This document shows, piece by piece, positions 1 through 8,846 of a stretch of 64,000 bases of DNA. The stretch comes from Cobetia amphilecti (GTDB lineage: Bacteria > Pseudomonadota > Gammaproteobacteria > Pseudomonadales > Halomonadaceae), in NCBI RefSeq assembly GCF_030010415.1, contig NZ_JASCSA010000010.1; one strand, 5' to 3'. The notes under the pieces were generated by a model. It was not told the DNA's origin, ran no database searches, and saw only the letters and a list, made by a program, of their open reading frames with translations. Each line of letters opens with the position of its first letter. The first letter of the stretch is position 1. Both the position numbers and the translations under genes were made by a program.

Positions 1-16
1 GTCAGTCGCAACGGTT

Positions 17-59
17 GCCTGCAGTACTGCAGGCGATGAGGGCGATCAGCTATCGCCCT
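17..59. terminator. Palindrome plus hairpin at the rmuC 3' end
   Basis: Positions 17-34 form an 18-bp perfect palindrome (GCCTGCAG, TA, CTGCAGGC). Positions 39-46 and 52-59 pair as AGGGCGAT/ATCGCCCT and overlap the rmuC stop codon. Either could end rmuC transcription on the minus strand. Neither is followed by a clear T run inside the window, so a terminator role is inferred. Confidence 0.4.
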
Positions 60-1917
60 GCCACTTGCGCTCCATGAGCTCCCAGCGCGAGAGCGACGCA
101 GGTGCCTGCCCTGCCTCGGTGTCCAGTGTCTCTGTGTCCAATGCCTCGGCATCCGGTGCTTCGGCACCCGGTACTTCGGCGCCCGGCGCTCTGGTGACAT
201 CCTGGCCTTCGCTGGCTGCCGCTTCTTCACTGGCAGGCGGCTCGGGCGCGGGCTGGCGATCAAGCGCCGACGGCGCGGATGTCGATGGCTGACCCAGCGC
301 CGGCTCGGGTTGATGCAGGGTGTCGCGCGACTGGCGCACCAGCGCTTCCGGCAGCGGCTTCTTCATGCGCGCGCCGAGTTCCAGCAACTCCTCGGCACGG
401 CTGATCAGGTTGCCGCGCCCGCTGGCCAGCCGCTTCATGGCGGTATCATGCGCCTCGCGCGTGCGCCCCAGCTGAGTGCCCAGCTCCTCGAGGGATTCGG
501 CGAGGCCGCGGAACTTGTCGAGCAGCGCCCCGGCGCGTTCACCGATCACGCGCGCATTGTCATTCTGACGCTCCAGACTCCACAGACTCGCCACGGTGCG
601 CAGGCTGGCCAGCAAGGTGGTCGGCGTCACCATCACCACGCCCTGGGTGAAGGCATCCTGGAACAGGCTGTCATCGTGTTCGAAGGCCAGCGCGAAGGCC
701 GGCTCCATCGGCAGGAACAGGAACACGAAGTCCGGCGAGCCCAGCCCCTCTATGGCGGGATAGTTGCGCCGCGCCAGCCCGGTGACATGGCCACGCACCG
801 AGGTCAGATGCGCTCGCAGCGCGCGTGCTCGCGTCACGTCATCCTCGGCGTTGACGTACTCGGTGTAGGCGGTCAGCGAGACCTTGGCATCGATGATCAG
901 ATGCTTGTTGTCCGGCAGGTAGACGATGGCATCCGGACGCTGGCGTCCGCCCTCGCCGGTGAACGACACCTCGCGCTTGAACTCGATGCCATCACGCAGA
1001 CCGGAGCGCTCCAGCACGGTCTCCAGAATCATCTCGCCCCAGTTGCCCTGCATCTTGCTGTCACCCTTGAGCGCCCGCGACAGATTGGCTGCCTCCTCGG
1101 TGATCTGGCGGTTGAGCCCCGCCAGCTGGTCGAGCTGACTCTTGAGGCTGGTGCGCTCACGCACCTCCTCGCCATGCAGCTGCTCGAGGCGTTGACGGAA
1201 GTCGCCGACCTGCTCACGAAACGGCTTGAGCAGCTGCTCGAGCTGGGCGCCACTGGCGGCGGTGAAGCGCTGCTGGCGCTCCTCGAACACCTTGCCCGCC
1301 AGCTGCTCGAATTCCTGACTCAGGCGCTCGCGCGACTCGTTGAGCAATGCCAGCTGCTGCTCGTGATGGCTGGCCTCCTGACGCTGGCGCGTCACCAGCG
1401 AGGCATGCGTCTCGCGCAGCTCAGCGTAGCGCTCGCTCAGTGTCTCGAGACGCTCTTCACGCTCCAGCAGCTGCGCCTCCAGCACTTCCTGCTGGCGGGT
1501 CAGGCTGCGTGCCAGCGTCTGCTGTTCACTCAGGGCGCGTGACTGTTCATCCAGGCGCCCCTGCAGCGATTCGCGCAGCGTGGCGAGCTGCTCCGTCAGC
1601 GCATCACGCGCCTGGCGCGCTTCCTCCAGCGACTGGCTCAGATAGTGTTGCTGCTGCTCCGCCTGCTGCCCATTCAGTGCGGCACGTTGCTCGATCAAGG
1701 CCGCCCGCTGCTCGGCCTGTTGCTGGCGCTCACGCGACTCGTCCAGCGAGGCCTGCCACGCTTGCTGCATCGACTGTTGCTCCTCCTCACTGCTTTCCTG
1801 CAGCGCATGGAGCTGATCGCGGGTTCGCCGCCAGCCCAACCCCAGGATCAATGACAGCATCAACAGCACGCCGACCAGCAACCACATCACGGCGGAAGAT
1901 TCAGAAAGCAGCGACAT
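46..1917 (-). CDS. rmuC: RmuC family DNA recombination protein
   Basis: RmuC is a predicted nuclease-fold protein that limits DNA inversions and recombination at inverted repeats; its exact activity is unsettled. The protein has about 623 residues: an N-terminal membrane segment (residues about 10-30), a long Gln/Glu/Arg-rich coiled coil (about 35-230), then the conserved RmuC core with GNWGEMILETVLERSG and the nuclease-like RPDAIVYLP and LIIDAKVSL motifs. I chose the ATG at 1917 because GGAG lies 6 nt upstream; an in-frame ATG at 1929 has a poorer site. The last 90 residues are an Ala/Glu/Pro/Thr-rich tail containing degenerate five-residue repeats (GAEVP, GAEAP, DAEAL, DTETL) encoded by 15-bp DNA repeats at about 115-200. 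The tail is not part of the conserved family core. Confidence 0.93.
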   Translation of the reverse strand: MSLLSESSAVMWLLVGVLLMLSLILGLGWRRTRDQLHALQESSEEEQQSMQQAWQASLDESRERQQQAEQRAALIEQRAALNGQQAEQQQHYLSQSLEEARQARDALTEQLATLRESLQGRLDEQSRALSEQQTLARSLTRQQEVLEAQLLEREERLETLSERYAELRETHASLVTRQRQEASHHEQQLALLNESRERLSQEFEQLAGKVFEERQQRFTAASGAQLEQLLKPFREQVGDFRQRLEQLHGEEVRERTSLKSQLDQLAGLNRQITEEAANLSRALKGDSKMQGNWGEMILETVLERSGLRDGIEFKREVSFTGEGGRQRPDAIVYLPDNKHLIIDAKVSLTAYTEYVNAEDDVTRARALRAHLTSVRGHVTGLARRNYPAIEGLGSPDFVFLFLPMEPAFALAFEHDDSLFQDAFTQGVVMVTPTTLLASLRTVASLWSLERQNDNARVIGERAGALLDKFRGLAESLEELGTQLGRTREAHDTAMKRLASGRGNLISRAEELLELGARMKKPLPEALVRQSRDTLHQPEPALGQPSTSAPSALDRQPAPEPPASEEAAASEGQDVTRAPGAEVPGAEAPDAEALDTETLDTEAGQAPASLSRWELMERKWQGDS

Positions 1918-2133
1918 CGGGCACTCCATGGCCTGTGAAAACGCAGCGGGGTCACCCCCCTTGAAAGTCAGTATCGCGCATCCATGTCTTGAGTGTCAGG
2001 GCACGAAAGGACGGGAATTGCCTGCCATCAGCGTGCAGTGCTCACTGCGGTGAGTGACGCACACCGAGAGCAGAATTCCCCACTACTCTGCCCAACACGC
2101 TCGCAAGAGCCGAAGCACGGAAAGGAGATTCGC

Positions 2134-2721
2134 ATGACACAGCAGACCGATCAGCAGACACGTCAACAACTGCAAGGTAAGCGCGTGGCCATTCTCGCGA
2201 CCCATGGCTTCGAGGAATCCGAGCTCGCGGTGCCGCGCGCCGCACTGCAGGAGGCGGGCGTCGAGGTAGACATCGTCTCGCCGGAGAAAGACGGCATTCG
2301 CGCCTGGGCCGAAACCGACTGGGGCGAGAAGTACCAGGTCGACACCCCGCTCAGCGATGCCAGCGAACACGACTATCACGGCCTGGTGCTACCGGGTGGC
2401 CTGTTCAATCCGGACACCCTGCGTCAGGACGAGAGCGCACTGAGCTTCGTGCGCAGCTTCTTCCAGGCCCACAAGCCGGTCGCCGCCATCTGTCACGCGC
2501 CGTGGATCCTGATCGATGCAGGCGTCGTCGAAGGCCGTCAGATGACCTCCTTCCCCTCCGTCGCACAGGACCTGAAGAACGCCGGCGCCGAGTGGCAGGA
2601 CAGCGAAGTGGTGTGTGACAGCGCGCTGGTCACCAGCCGCAAGCCAGCAGATCTTGATGCGTTCAACGCCAAGCTGCTCGAGGAACTGGCCGAAGGCAAG
2701 CACCAGCATCAGCACGCCTGA
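2134..2721 (+). CDS. DJ-1/PfpI family protein (type 1 glutamine amidotransferase-like)
   Basis: This 195-residue protein belongs to the DJ-1/PfpI superfamily (YhbO/PfpI branch). Members act as stress-linked proteases, glyoxalases or protein deglycases; the substrate cannot be read here. The nucleophile elbow is AAICHAPW with the cysteine at about residue 120 followed by His. The acidic residue that tunes the cysteine is in HGFEESEL (residues about 24-31), and VLPGGLFNPD forms the conserved glycine loop. The ATG at 2134 follows AAGGAG 7 nt upstream; the reading frame is open further upstream, but no comparable start is there. The gene stands alone, followed by three 15-bp tandem repeats and a strong terminator. 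Confidence 0.9.
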   Translation: MTQQTDQQTRQQLQGKRVAILATHGFEESELAVPRAALQEAGVEVDIVSPEKDGIRAWAETDWGEKYQVDTPLSDASEHDYHGLVLPGGLFNPDTLRQDESALSFVRSFFQAHKPVAAICHAPWILIDAGVVEGRQMTSFPSVAQDLKNAGAEWQDSEVVCDSALVTSRKPADLDAFNAKLLEELAEGKHQHQHA

Positions 2722-2722
2722 G

Positions 2723-2767
2723 GCCGCAAGCCAGAGAGCCGCAAGCTAGACAGCCGCAAGCTCTGAA
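2723..2767 (+). repeat. 15-bp tandem repeat x3 after the DJ-1 gene
   Basis: Units begin at 2723, 2738 and 2753, each starting GCCGCAAG and differing by a few bases in the second half. A partial fourth unit follows at 2768. The array begins one base after the stop codon and ends before the terminator at 2782. Confidence 0.85.
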
Positions 2768-2781
2768 GCTTGAACAGACAG

Positions 2782-2813
2782 ACGCCCCTGCCACTTCGGC
2801 AGGGGCGTTTTCG
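2782..2813 (+). terminator. Rho-independent terminator after the DJ-1 gene
   Basis: GCCCCTGCC pairs with GGCAGGGGC across the loop ACTTC, followed by a T-rich run (GTTTTCGTT). Confidence 0.85.
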
Positions 2814-3111
2814 TTGTCTCAAGGGCGCAATCCGGTGCCTTGACGGCAGAAGTGAAGTGTCCTCGCAGCACTGGCTGACCCCCTCATCTCCGAGGATCGT
2901 TGGCCACTCTGCAGACGTGCGCCGGATAACCTCATTGCGAGCAACCACTTACGCCACAGGCAACGCAATCTGGACAACCCAGGTCTGCAAGAACACGCTG
3001 AGCGACTCACGGAGACATTAGCGAACGCCTTTCGTAAAAGGCGCTGTGACACGATATTCTGACGACAAGGATCCTCTTGGGTGACTGACCGACCATACGG
3101 GAGACCGCCCC
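2814..3111. other. Intergenic stretch, no gene seen
   Basis: About 300 bases lie between the terminator and the His-rich protein gene. The short reading frames here lack a ribosome binding site and family resemblance. It presumably carries the promoter of the gene at 3112, but no clear -35/-10 pair stands out. Confidence 0.5.
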
Positions 3112-3525
3112 ATGCATATCTCTACCTTGAACACAGCCCTTACGTCTCTGCTGCCTTCCCTGCTGCTGGGACTGACGCTGATGCTCGCCACGCCGACGCT
3201 GGTCGCCGCGGATGATCGCCATCGCGCGCAGGGCCAGCACAGCGAGCGCCACAGCACGCCGCAGAGTCGCCACGAGGCGATCAAGCGCCGCCATCTCAGG
3301 ATGTTCGACGAGCCGCGCGTGGAGCGCCATCACTCGCGCCAGCATTCTCGTCATGACATCCGCCGCCATGTCCCCAAGCGCCGCTACCATCAGCATGGGC
3401 GTCTTGAGCACGACCGCTACCGCCCGTACTACTACCAGAACCATGACTCCGGTCGGCATGGCATACGCCGCTACCATAACGGCGTGAGCATCGGCATTCC
3501 GGCGATCCGCATCAATATCAACTGA
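3112..3525 (+). CDS. Small exported His/Arg-rich protein, function unknown
   Basis: The product has 137 residues. An N-terminal signal peptide (hydrophobic LLPSLLLGLTLMLATPTLVAA, written here as about residues 11-32) ends at a plausible AxA-type site near VAADD. The mature part is dominated by His, Arg, Tyr and Ser, for example RHYHQHGR-like and RRYHNGVSIG stretches, and it ends with a short hydrophobic tail GIPAIRININ. The His content could bind metal or make the protein strongly basic at low pH, but this is inference. GGGAG lies 9 nt before the ATG. A strong bidirectional terminator separates it from convergent pepD. I recognise no named family beyond short envelope proteins of this composition. 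Confidence 0.7.
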   Translation: MHISTLNTALTSLLPSLLLGLTLMLATPTLVAADDRHRAQGQHSERHSTPQSRHEAIKRRHLRMFDEPRVERHHSRQHSRHDIRRHVPKRRYHQHGRLEHDRYRPYYYQNHDSGRHGIRRYHNGVSIGIPAIRININ

Positions 3526-3573
3526 GCTTGCGCACTCTCATCAGGCCACGCCAGCGCCTGATGCCCAGAGATG

Positions 3574-3609
3574 ACGACGCCCCCGCAGGCTGACCTGCGG
3601 GGGCGTCGT
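3574..3609. terminator. Bidirectional terminator between the His-rich gene and pepD
   Basis: ACGACGCCCCCGCAGG pairs with CCTGCGGGGGCGTCGT over a 4-nt loop, a perfect 16-bp stem between two convergent genes. Confidence 0.85.
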
Positions 3610-3642
3610 TCGTCTACGTGACGAGTCTTGCCTGAGAGTTGA

Positions 3643-5109
3643 TCAAGCGGCCTTGGCAGGCTCGGCGAGTTCCGTGATCAGTCCCTTGAGCACCTGCCAG
3701 AATTCACCGACCGACTCGACCTCGACCCGCTCGCTGGGCGAGTGGGCACCGCGAATCAGCGGCCCGAAGGAGATCATCTCGAGCTGGGGATACTTGGCCC
3801 CCAGAATGCCGCACTCGAGTCCGGCATGGATGACCTTGATCTCCGGCGCACGGCCGGTGACGCTCTCGTGCAGGCTGCAGAAGCGCGCCAGCAGCTGCGC
3901 ATCCGGCGCCGGCTGCCAGCCCGGATAGGCATTCTCGGCCACGGTGGTCGCGCCGATCAGCGCAAAGAGCCCACGAATGCGTTGCTCCATCATGGTCACG
4001 GCATCGTCACGCAGCGAGCGCACCAGCGCGCAGAGATGGAAGCGCCCCTCGCGCAGCTGCACCACGCCGAGGTTGTTGGAGGTTTCCACCACGCCTTCCA
4101 CCGCCGCGCTCATGCGCTCGACCCCGTAGGGCGCGGCATCCAGCACCGCGACCAGCCGCTGAGTGTCCTCGACGGACAGCGCGTTCTCGGCGTTGCCACG
4201 GGTCACGCTGAGCGAGACATCCGGGTCCGTCTCGCGCAGCTCATCGCGAATCTGGGCCTCGAAGTCCGCGAGGCGCTGGCGCGCGGCGGCGACGCGCTCG
4301 TCATAGATCACCACGCCGACCGTGGCCTCACGCGGCAAGGCGTTGCGCAGCGTACCGCCAGACCAGCTGACCAGACGCGGCTTGAACTCGGCCAGCGCAA
4401 CCAGCGCGCGTGACATCAGGCGATTGGCATTGCCGCGCCCACGGTGGATATCGAGCCCGGAATGGCCGCCGACCAGACCGCCGATGGTCAGCTCCAGCTC
4501 CGCTTCGGCATCCTTCAGAGAGGAGGTGGCAAACTCGTGGGCGACATTGATGTCCGCGCCACCGGCACAGCCGATATAGACCTGCCCGCGGTCTTCCGAA
4601 TCCAGATTGAGCAGGTAGCGCCCTTCCAGCCAGTTCTCGGCCAGATTCAGCGCGCCACCCATCGAGGTTTCCTCCTCGAGGGTGAACAGCGCTTCCAGCG
4701 GGCCGTGCACGAGGCTGTCGTCTTCGAGAACGGCCAGCGCCGCCGCGACGCCGAGACCGTTGTCGGCCCCCAGAGTGGTGCCGCGCGCCTTGAGCCAGCC
4801 GTCTTCCAGATAGGTGTCGAGGGAATCACGCGTGAAGTCGTGATCACTGTCACTGGCCGCCTGGGCGACCATGTCGAGATGGCCCTGCAGCACGATGCCC
4901 GCTGCGCTCTCGTGGCCGGGCGTGGCGGGCTTGCGCAGACGCAGGTTGCCGAAAGCGTCGCGATCATGGGCGAGACCACGCGCTTCGGCCCAGTCGATCA
5001 GATAGGCCACCAGCGCGGCTTCATGCCCGGACGGGCGCGGGATATTGCACAGAGTGCGGAAATGACGCCAGAGGATGGCGGGGTCCAACGTATCGATATG
5101 CTCATTCAT
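3643..5109 (-). CDS. pepD: Beta-Ala-His dipeptidase / aminoacyl-histidine dipeptidase (M20C, PepD)
   Basis: PepD is a cytosolic di-zinc M20-family dipeptidase that hydrolyses Xaa-His and other dipeptides. The 488-residue length matches the family (about 485). Visible motifs are the first zinc ligand in GHLDMVAQ, the bridging aspartate in TTLGADNGLG, the catalytic Glu pair in LEEETSMGGAL, IHAGLECGILGAK, and the last zinc His in IRGAHSPSERV. I start it at the ATG at 5109 (MNEHIDTLDPAIL), preceded by AGGAA; the frame is open 38 codons further upstream but without similarity or a good start. It is a single gene, convergent with the His-rich protein and divergent from the lipoprotein at 5272. Confidence 0.95.
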   Translation of the reverse strand: MNEHIDTLDPAILWRHFRTLCNIPRPSGHEAALVAYLIDWAEARGLAHDRDAFGNLRLRKPATPGHESAAGIVLQGHLDMVAQAASDSDHDFTRDSLDTYLEDGWLKARGTTLGADNGLGVAAALAVLEDDSLVHGPLEALFTLEEETSMGGALNLAENWLEGRYLLNLDSEDRGQVYIGCAGGADINVAHEFATSSLKDAEAELELTIGGLVGGHSGLDIHRGRGNANRLMSRALVALAEFKPRLVSWSGGTLRNALPREATVGVVIYDERVAAARQRLADFEAQIRDELRETDPDVSLSVTRGNAENALSVEDTQRLVAVLDAAPYGVERMSAAVEGVVETSNNLGVVQLREGRFHLCALVRSLRDDAVTMMEQRIRGLFALIGATTVAENAYPGWQPAPDAQLLARFCSLHESVTGRAPEIKVIHAGLECGILGAKYPQLEMISFGPLIRGAHSPSERVEVESVGEFWQVLKGLITELAEPAKAA

Positions 5110-5271
5110 GGCGAAGATTCCTGTTCTTGTCATCAGCGAGCATACGGAACAGCGGACGGGCGTGGCTAGTGGTTGTCGACACCTATCGATCAGTGACTTC
5201 GAATATGCAAGGATGACAATCACGACCCTGCTGACAGCTGCATGCCATTCCCCACCCTCATCGGAGCCCTT

Positions 5272-5388
5272 ATGCCTCGTCGACTACTGCTGCTGACCGC
5301 CATCTCCGCCACTGCCGGCCTGCTGATGCTGAGTGGCTGCTCGCCGATTCCTGACATGCCCGGCCCGATCGGCATTCCGGGCCTCTGA
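5272..5388 (+). CDS. 38-residue small lipoprotein
   Basis: The short frame encodes MPRRLLLLTAISATAGLL followed by MLSGC, which is a type II (lipoprotein) signal with lipobox LSGC and the lipidated Cys at about residue 23. The mature peptide is only 16 residues and rich in Pro and Gly (MPGPIGIPGL at the end). GGAG sits 8 nt before the ATG at 5272. Tiny lipoproteins of this kind resemble entericidin-like or YifL-like envelope peptides in layout, but I see no specific family match. It is too short for gene finders with a 60-codon cutoff. Confidence 0.65.
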   Translation: MPRRLLLLTAISATAGLLMLSGCSPIPDMPGPIGIPGL

Positions 5389-5465
5389 GTCGCGACCGGC
5401 CGCTCTTCTCTTGTCAGACAGGCTTGACCGATGCTCATGCCAGATGAGCTTGTCAGACGGCCTTG

Positions 5466-7796
5466 TCATTCGCTCTGTTCGATCAGGCGCCCGGCGGCCG
5501 CTCGGCACCAGCGATCGCGCGCCTTGCGGCCCACGATGCCCTGCCCCTCGGCCCAGCTGATGAAGGCAGGCGCATCCTGTCCGCCCAGTGCCAGCACCAG
5601 CCCGTGACGTGACACCTCATCGAGTAGTGCAGGCTCACAGGCCTCGAGTGCTGTCTCGAGCCACGGCCGCACCAGCGCCAGCCCCCCGCCACCACGGCGA
5701 TACCAGTCAAGTCGCTGCGCGCACGCGGCTGGCGTCAGCGTGGCCAGGTCAGTTTCACTTCCCCGCTGCCGCAGCCTGTCGACCAAGGCGGGCGGCAAGC
5801 CGTGCAGCTCATGCCTCAGCAGGCTGGGCAGCAGGCGCTGGAAGTCCTGCTGCAGCGCGCCGAGCAAGGCATCCTGCGCCAATTGCCCGCGCGGCGCAGA
5901 TTCACCACTCCCGCTCTCGCCGATGGCCTTGCCCATCATCACCGCATGCTCGCCACTGGCGGCATCGCGCTTGAGGCCCATGCGCAGCGGCACGAAACCC
6001 TGCGCCAGCCAGAAGGCGACCAGATCGGCCTCGGCCCCGAAGCTGGTGCCGAGCCGCGTGACGCCTGCCGCCAGCGCCTGCTGCTCGAGCGCCTGGAGCA
6101 AGCGCGCGCCCTGACCACGCCGCCACAGCTCGGGATGCACCGCGATACGCAGCACCCGCCACCAGCGGGCTTCGGCGGCGCCCTGGTGGCCTGCATGCGC
6201 CGCCAGCGACTGTGCCAGCAGGTGCCCGCGCGGACGCCGCTTGCCGCACCAGATGTCATGCGCCAGGGACGTCGGGAAGCCGCCCTCCTCGACGGCGGCC
6301 ACCACCCCCAGCCAGGCATCACGCCCAGTCGTGACGTCGCGCTGACGAATCGCCATCAGCGTGAGCCCCGGCGTGTCGAGCAGCTGGCGCAGGTCCGCCA
6401 GTGTGGTGCGGTAATGCGCCTGCACCAGCAGGCCGAACAGCTGCCGCAACGCCGCCTCGTCACGCGCCAATGCATCACGCTCCAGTAGGACAATGTCGCA
6501 GCCCTCCAGCCACTGCTGAGCATTCTTCGCGCATGGCTCAGGCAGCTCAGGCGGCTGCGCCGAGAGCAGCAGCAGGTCATCGGTCAATGCTTCCAGCGGG
6601 TCGCCGGGCGCCCAGCGCACGGGCGTCGTCATCTCCAGCGCCTGCCAGCCGGGACACTGACGCTCGAGATGATGGCGAAACCGCAGCTGGAAGCCGCGCC
6701 CGGTGCCTTCATAGCCATGCACGGTGGTGGCGAAGGCGATGCGCGGAAAATGCGCCAGATAGCCTTTCAGCAATGGCGTGGGGATGGCGGCGGCTTCATC
6801 GACGAACAGCCGTGGCAGCGCCTCACCATGACAGGCGAGGCGAGCCGCCTCGATGGCATCCGGCGCCAGAAAACGCAGCTCGCTGCCGGATGCCATATCG
6901 TCATCCGCCTGCCCAACCGGCAGCCGAAAGACATTGCCCTCGCGCTGCCCCCGGGGCAGCAGGGCCGCCAGGCGTTCGAAGATCGCGCTGACCGCCGCAG
7001 GGCGCGGCGCCGTCAGCCAGACATCCTCCCCCGCCGCCAGACAGCGCGCCGCCGCGATGCCCAGCGCGCCACTCTTGCCACGCCCGCGATCGGCACTGAT
7101 CACCACGGGTCGCGCAGGCGCCAGTGCCTCCAGCGCAGCCACGCTGGCGGCCTGGTCCTGCGTCAGGCAGTCGCTGTCGGCGATGGCGTCTGAACGCGCC
7201 GCCTGATCGATGCTATCCAGCGTTGGCGCAGGCAAGTGTCCGCCCTGTGACCAGTGCAGCACACTGGCGTGCGATGAGAGGCGCCGTGCCAGCCGCGCCA
7301 GATAGCGCGCCGTCAGCTGCTGCCGCGCGAAGGGCCAGTGGGCCAGCCGCGCGTGATCGCCATCCGGCACTGGCGCAGGGTCTGCCGCGGCCCAGGCGGC
7401 GGGCGTCATCAGCACCAGCAAGCCACCCGCCTTCAGGGTGCCGACCACGGCGCCGAAGGCATCGGGGTCGAAGCCCGTCGCCGGCTGCGCCGCATCGAAG
7501 ATGACCAGTGACTGCTCACCGCCCAGCTGGGTGGCGGCCTTGGCCATCGCCAGCGTACGCACCGGCGCCGCGCCCGCTGTCGACAAGGCTTCACCTGTGC
7601 CCAGCCACAGCGGGACAGGCTCACGCGCTGGCCACCGCTCGCAGATCGCCTGCGCGGCGCCAGTGGGGTCATCGCCGCTGATCCACAGACAGGCACGCTG
7701 ACGCCGCGCGAGCAGATGTTGATGCAGCGTTCGGCACCACGCCTCGAGGGCGGGCAGGTCACTGCGAGAAGGAGAATCTGAAGGAGGAGTCGTCAT
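5466..7796 (-). CDS. tmcA: tRNA(Met) cytidine acetyltransferase TmcA
   Basis: TmcA makes N4-acetylcytidine at the wobble base of elongator tRNA-Met, using acetyl-CoA and ATP. The domains appear in order: an N-terminal DUF1726-like region (residues about 20-190); a RecD-like helicase module with Walker A SADRGRGKSGALG and Walker B LFVDEAAAIPTPLL; a GNAT acetyltransferase module with the acetyl-CoA loop RIAVHPELWRRGQGARLL; and a C-terminal tRNA-binding region. At about 776 residues it is longer than the 671-residue E. coli protein. The start is uncertain: the ATG at 7796 (MTTPPSDS) aligns best with the family N-terminus, ATG at 7808 is the alternative, and neither has a strong ribosome site. 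It is transcribed away from the iron operon. Confidence 0.93.
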   Translation of the reverse strand: MTTPPSDSPSRSDLPALEAWCRTLHQHLLARRQRACLWISGDDPTGAAQAICERWPAREPVPLWLGTGEALSTAGAAPVRTLAMAKAATQLGGEQSLVIFDAAQPATGFDPDAFGAVVGTLKAGGLLVLMTPAAWAAADPAPVPDGDHARLAHWPFARQQLTARYLARLARRLSSHASVLHWSQGGHLPAPTLDSIDQAARSDAIADSDCLTQDQAASVAALEALAPARPVVISADRGRGKSGALGIAAARCLAAGEDVWLTAPRPAAVSAIFERLAALLPRGQREGNVFRLPVGQADDDMASGSELRFLAPDAIEAARLACHGEALPRLFVDEAAAIPTPLLKGYLAHFPRIAFATTVHGYEGTGRGFQLRFRHHLERQCPGWQALEMTTPVRWAPGDPLEALTDDLLLLSAQPPELPEPCAKNAQQWLEGCDIVLLERDALARDEAALRQLFGLLVQAHYRTTLADLRQLLDTPGLTLMAIRQRDVTTGRDAWLGVVAAVEEGGFPTSLAHDIWCGKRRPRGHLLAQSLAAHAGHQGAAEARWWRVLRIAVHPELWRRGQGARLLQALEQQALAAGVTRLGTSFGAEADLVAFWLAQGFVPLRMGLKRDAASGEHAVMMGKAIGESGSGESAPRGQLAQDALLGALQQDFQRLLPSLLRHELHGLPPALVDRLRQRGSETDLATLTPAACAQRLDWYRRGGGGLALVRPWLETALEACEPALLDEVSRHGLVLALGGQDAPAFISWAEGQGIVGRKARDRWCRAAAGRLIEQSE

Positions 7797-8108
7797 GTCG
7801 CGCAGCATGCCGCATGGCGGCGTGCCAGACCAGATGAGCAGGCCAGATGGCGCGAGAAACTCGCGAGGCAGCCGTGTGGCAATCGTGAGGCCATTGCAAG
7901 AAAACCGCGTTCTGCTCGGCGCTGCCGCCAGGCTTGCCACCCGCCCCTGTTACTTGAGAAGAATCTCGTGATTACTTGAGAAGAAGCTCATACTCATACA
8001 ACGCCCCGTTGCAAGATGGGCAACGCAAGCGGCGCAGGGATGAGAATGGTTATATTTAGGCTTATCGGGATAATGAAGCTCCACTTCCCATCATTGCGAG
8101 TCCCCCCG
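7797..8108. promoter_or_regulatory. Divergent tmcA-ftrA regulatory region
   Basis: This 312-base region holds a 14-bp direct repeat (TTACTTGAGAAGAA at 7950-7963 and 7972-7985, 22 bp apart, about two helical turns), then Fur-like and dyad elements at 8041-8073. No gene is apparent, although the ftrA frame is open back to 8016. Confidence 0.55.
8041..8055 (+). promoter_or_regulatory. Fur box-like element before ftrA
   Basis: TGAGAATGGTTATAT matches about 10 of 14 informative positions of the 7-1-7 Fur consensus TGATAATNATTATCA. It overlaps a TATATT that could serve as a -10 element (8051-8056). An exact TTATC-GG-GATAA dyad follows at 8062-8073. Position in front of an iron uptake operon supports Fur control. 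Confidence 0.5.
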
Positions 8109-8669
8109 ATGCCACAGCGTCACTCTCTCACCACTGCTCTGCCCCGCGCGCTCAAGCCTTGCCTGCTCGCCCTGAGCCTGGCGGCAACATTCGTGGCGGG
8201 TCAGGCCTCAGCACTGGAATACCCGATCGGCACGCCGGTCAAGGAAGGCGGCATGGAAATCGCTGCGGTCTACCTGCAGCCGGTGGTGATGGCCCCGGCC
8301 GGCAAGCTGCCTGCCAATCAGGCCGATATCCACCTGGAAGCCGATATCCACGCGCTGATGGAAAACGACAACGGCTTCGCGCCGGGCGACTGGATTCCCT
8401 ATCTCGGCATTCACTACACCCTGACCAGGCAGGGTGGCGAGGCGCCGATCGAAGGCGAGCTGGTGCCGATGATCGCCAATGACGGCACCCACTACGGCAA
8501 GAACGTCAAGCTGGATGGCCCGGGCAAGTACCACCTGACCTTCGAGATCCAGCATCCGGACATGCCGCGTCATATCGACAAGGAAACCGGCGTCGCCGAG
8601 TGGCCGCAGACCATCACCACCGACTACGACTTCGTCTATGCCGGCGTCGGCAAGAAAGGCGGCTACTAA
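8109..8669 (+). CDS. ftrA: Periplasmic iron-binding protein, P19/FtrA family
   Basis: FtrA (P19, Tp34 family) is a periplasmic metal-binding protein of the FtrABCD ferrous iron uptake system. It binds iron or copper at a dimer interface and hands iron to the FtrC permease. The 186-residue precursor has a signal peptide ending near GQASA/LEYPIG. Family landmarks are EYPIGTPVKEGGMEIAAVYL, the metal-binding DIHLEADIHAL, FAPGDWIPYLGIHYTL, GTHYGKNVKLDGPGKYHL, and a His/Met-containing IQHPDMPRHIDKETGVAEW. The start at 8109 places the Fur-like elements upstream of the gene; an in-frame ATG at 8073 is possible. It is the first gene of an operon with ftrB, ftrC and ftrD. Confidence 0.9.
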   Translation: MPQRHSLTTALPRALKPCLLALSLAATFVAGQASALEYPIGTPVKEGGMEIAAVYLQPVVMAPAGKLPANQADIHLEADIHALMENDNGFAPGDWIPYLGIHYTLTRQGGEAPIEGELVPMIANDGTHYGKNVKLDGPGKYHLTFEIQHPDMPRHIDKETGVAEWPQTITTDYDFVYAGVGKKGGY

Positions 8670-8846
8670 GCGCCGCTCTGCCCTTGCTGCATGCCCCTGA
8701 ATGTCTGCATCCCGTGAGGCGGCCATTGCCGCTTGCTCCTTCGATGGCCGCCTGTGCTGACCTGCACTCGCGGCCATTGGTCGCTCTACCACCAGCGCCT
8801 TTTGCTGGTGTCAGTGTGCGCTTTCCCTCATCGTCCGGAGTGTCCC

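Noticed and set aside
310..1542. 410-codon plus-strand frame inside rmuC
   Set aside because: Antisense shadow; Leu/Gln/Arg-rich composition is the complement of the rmuC coiled coil.
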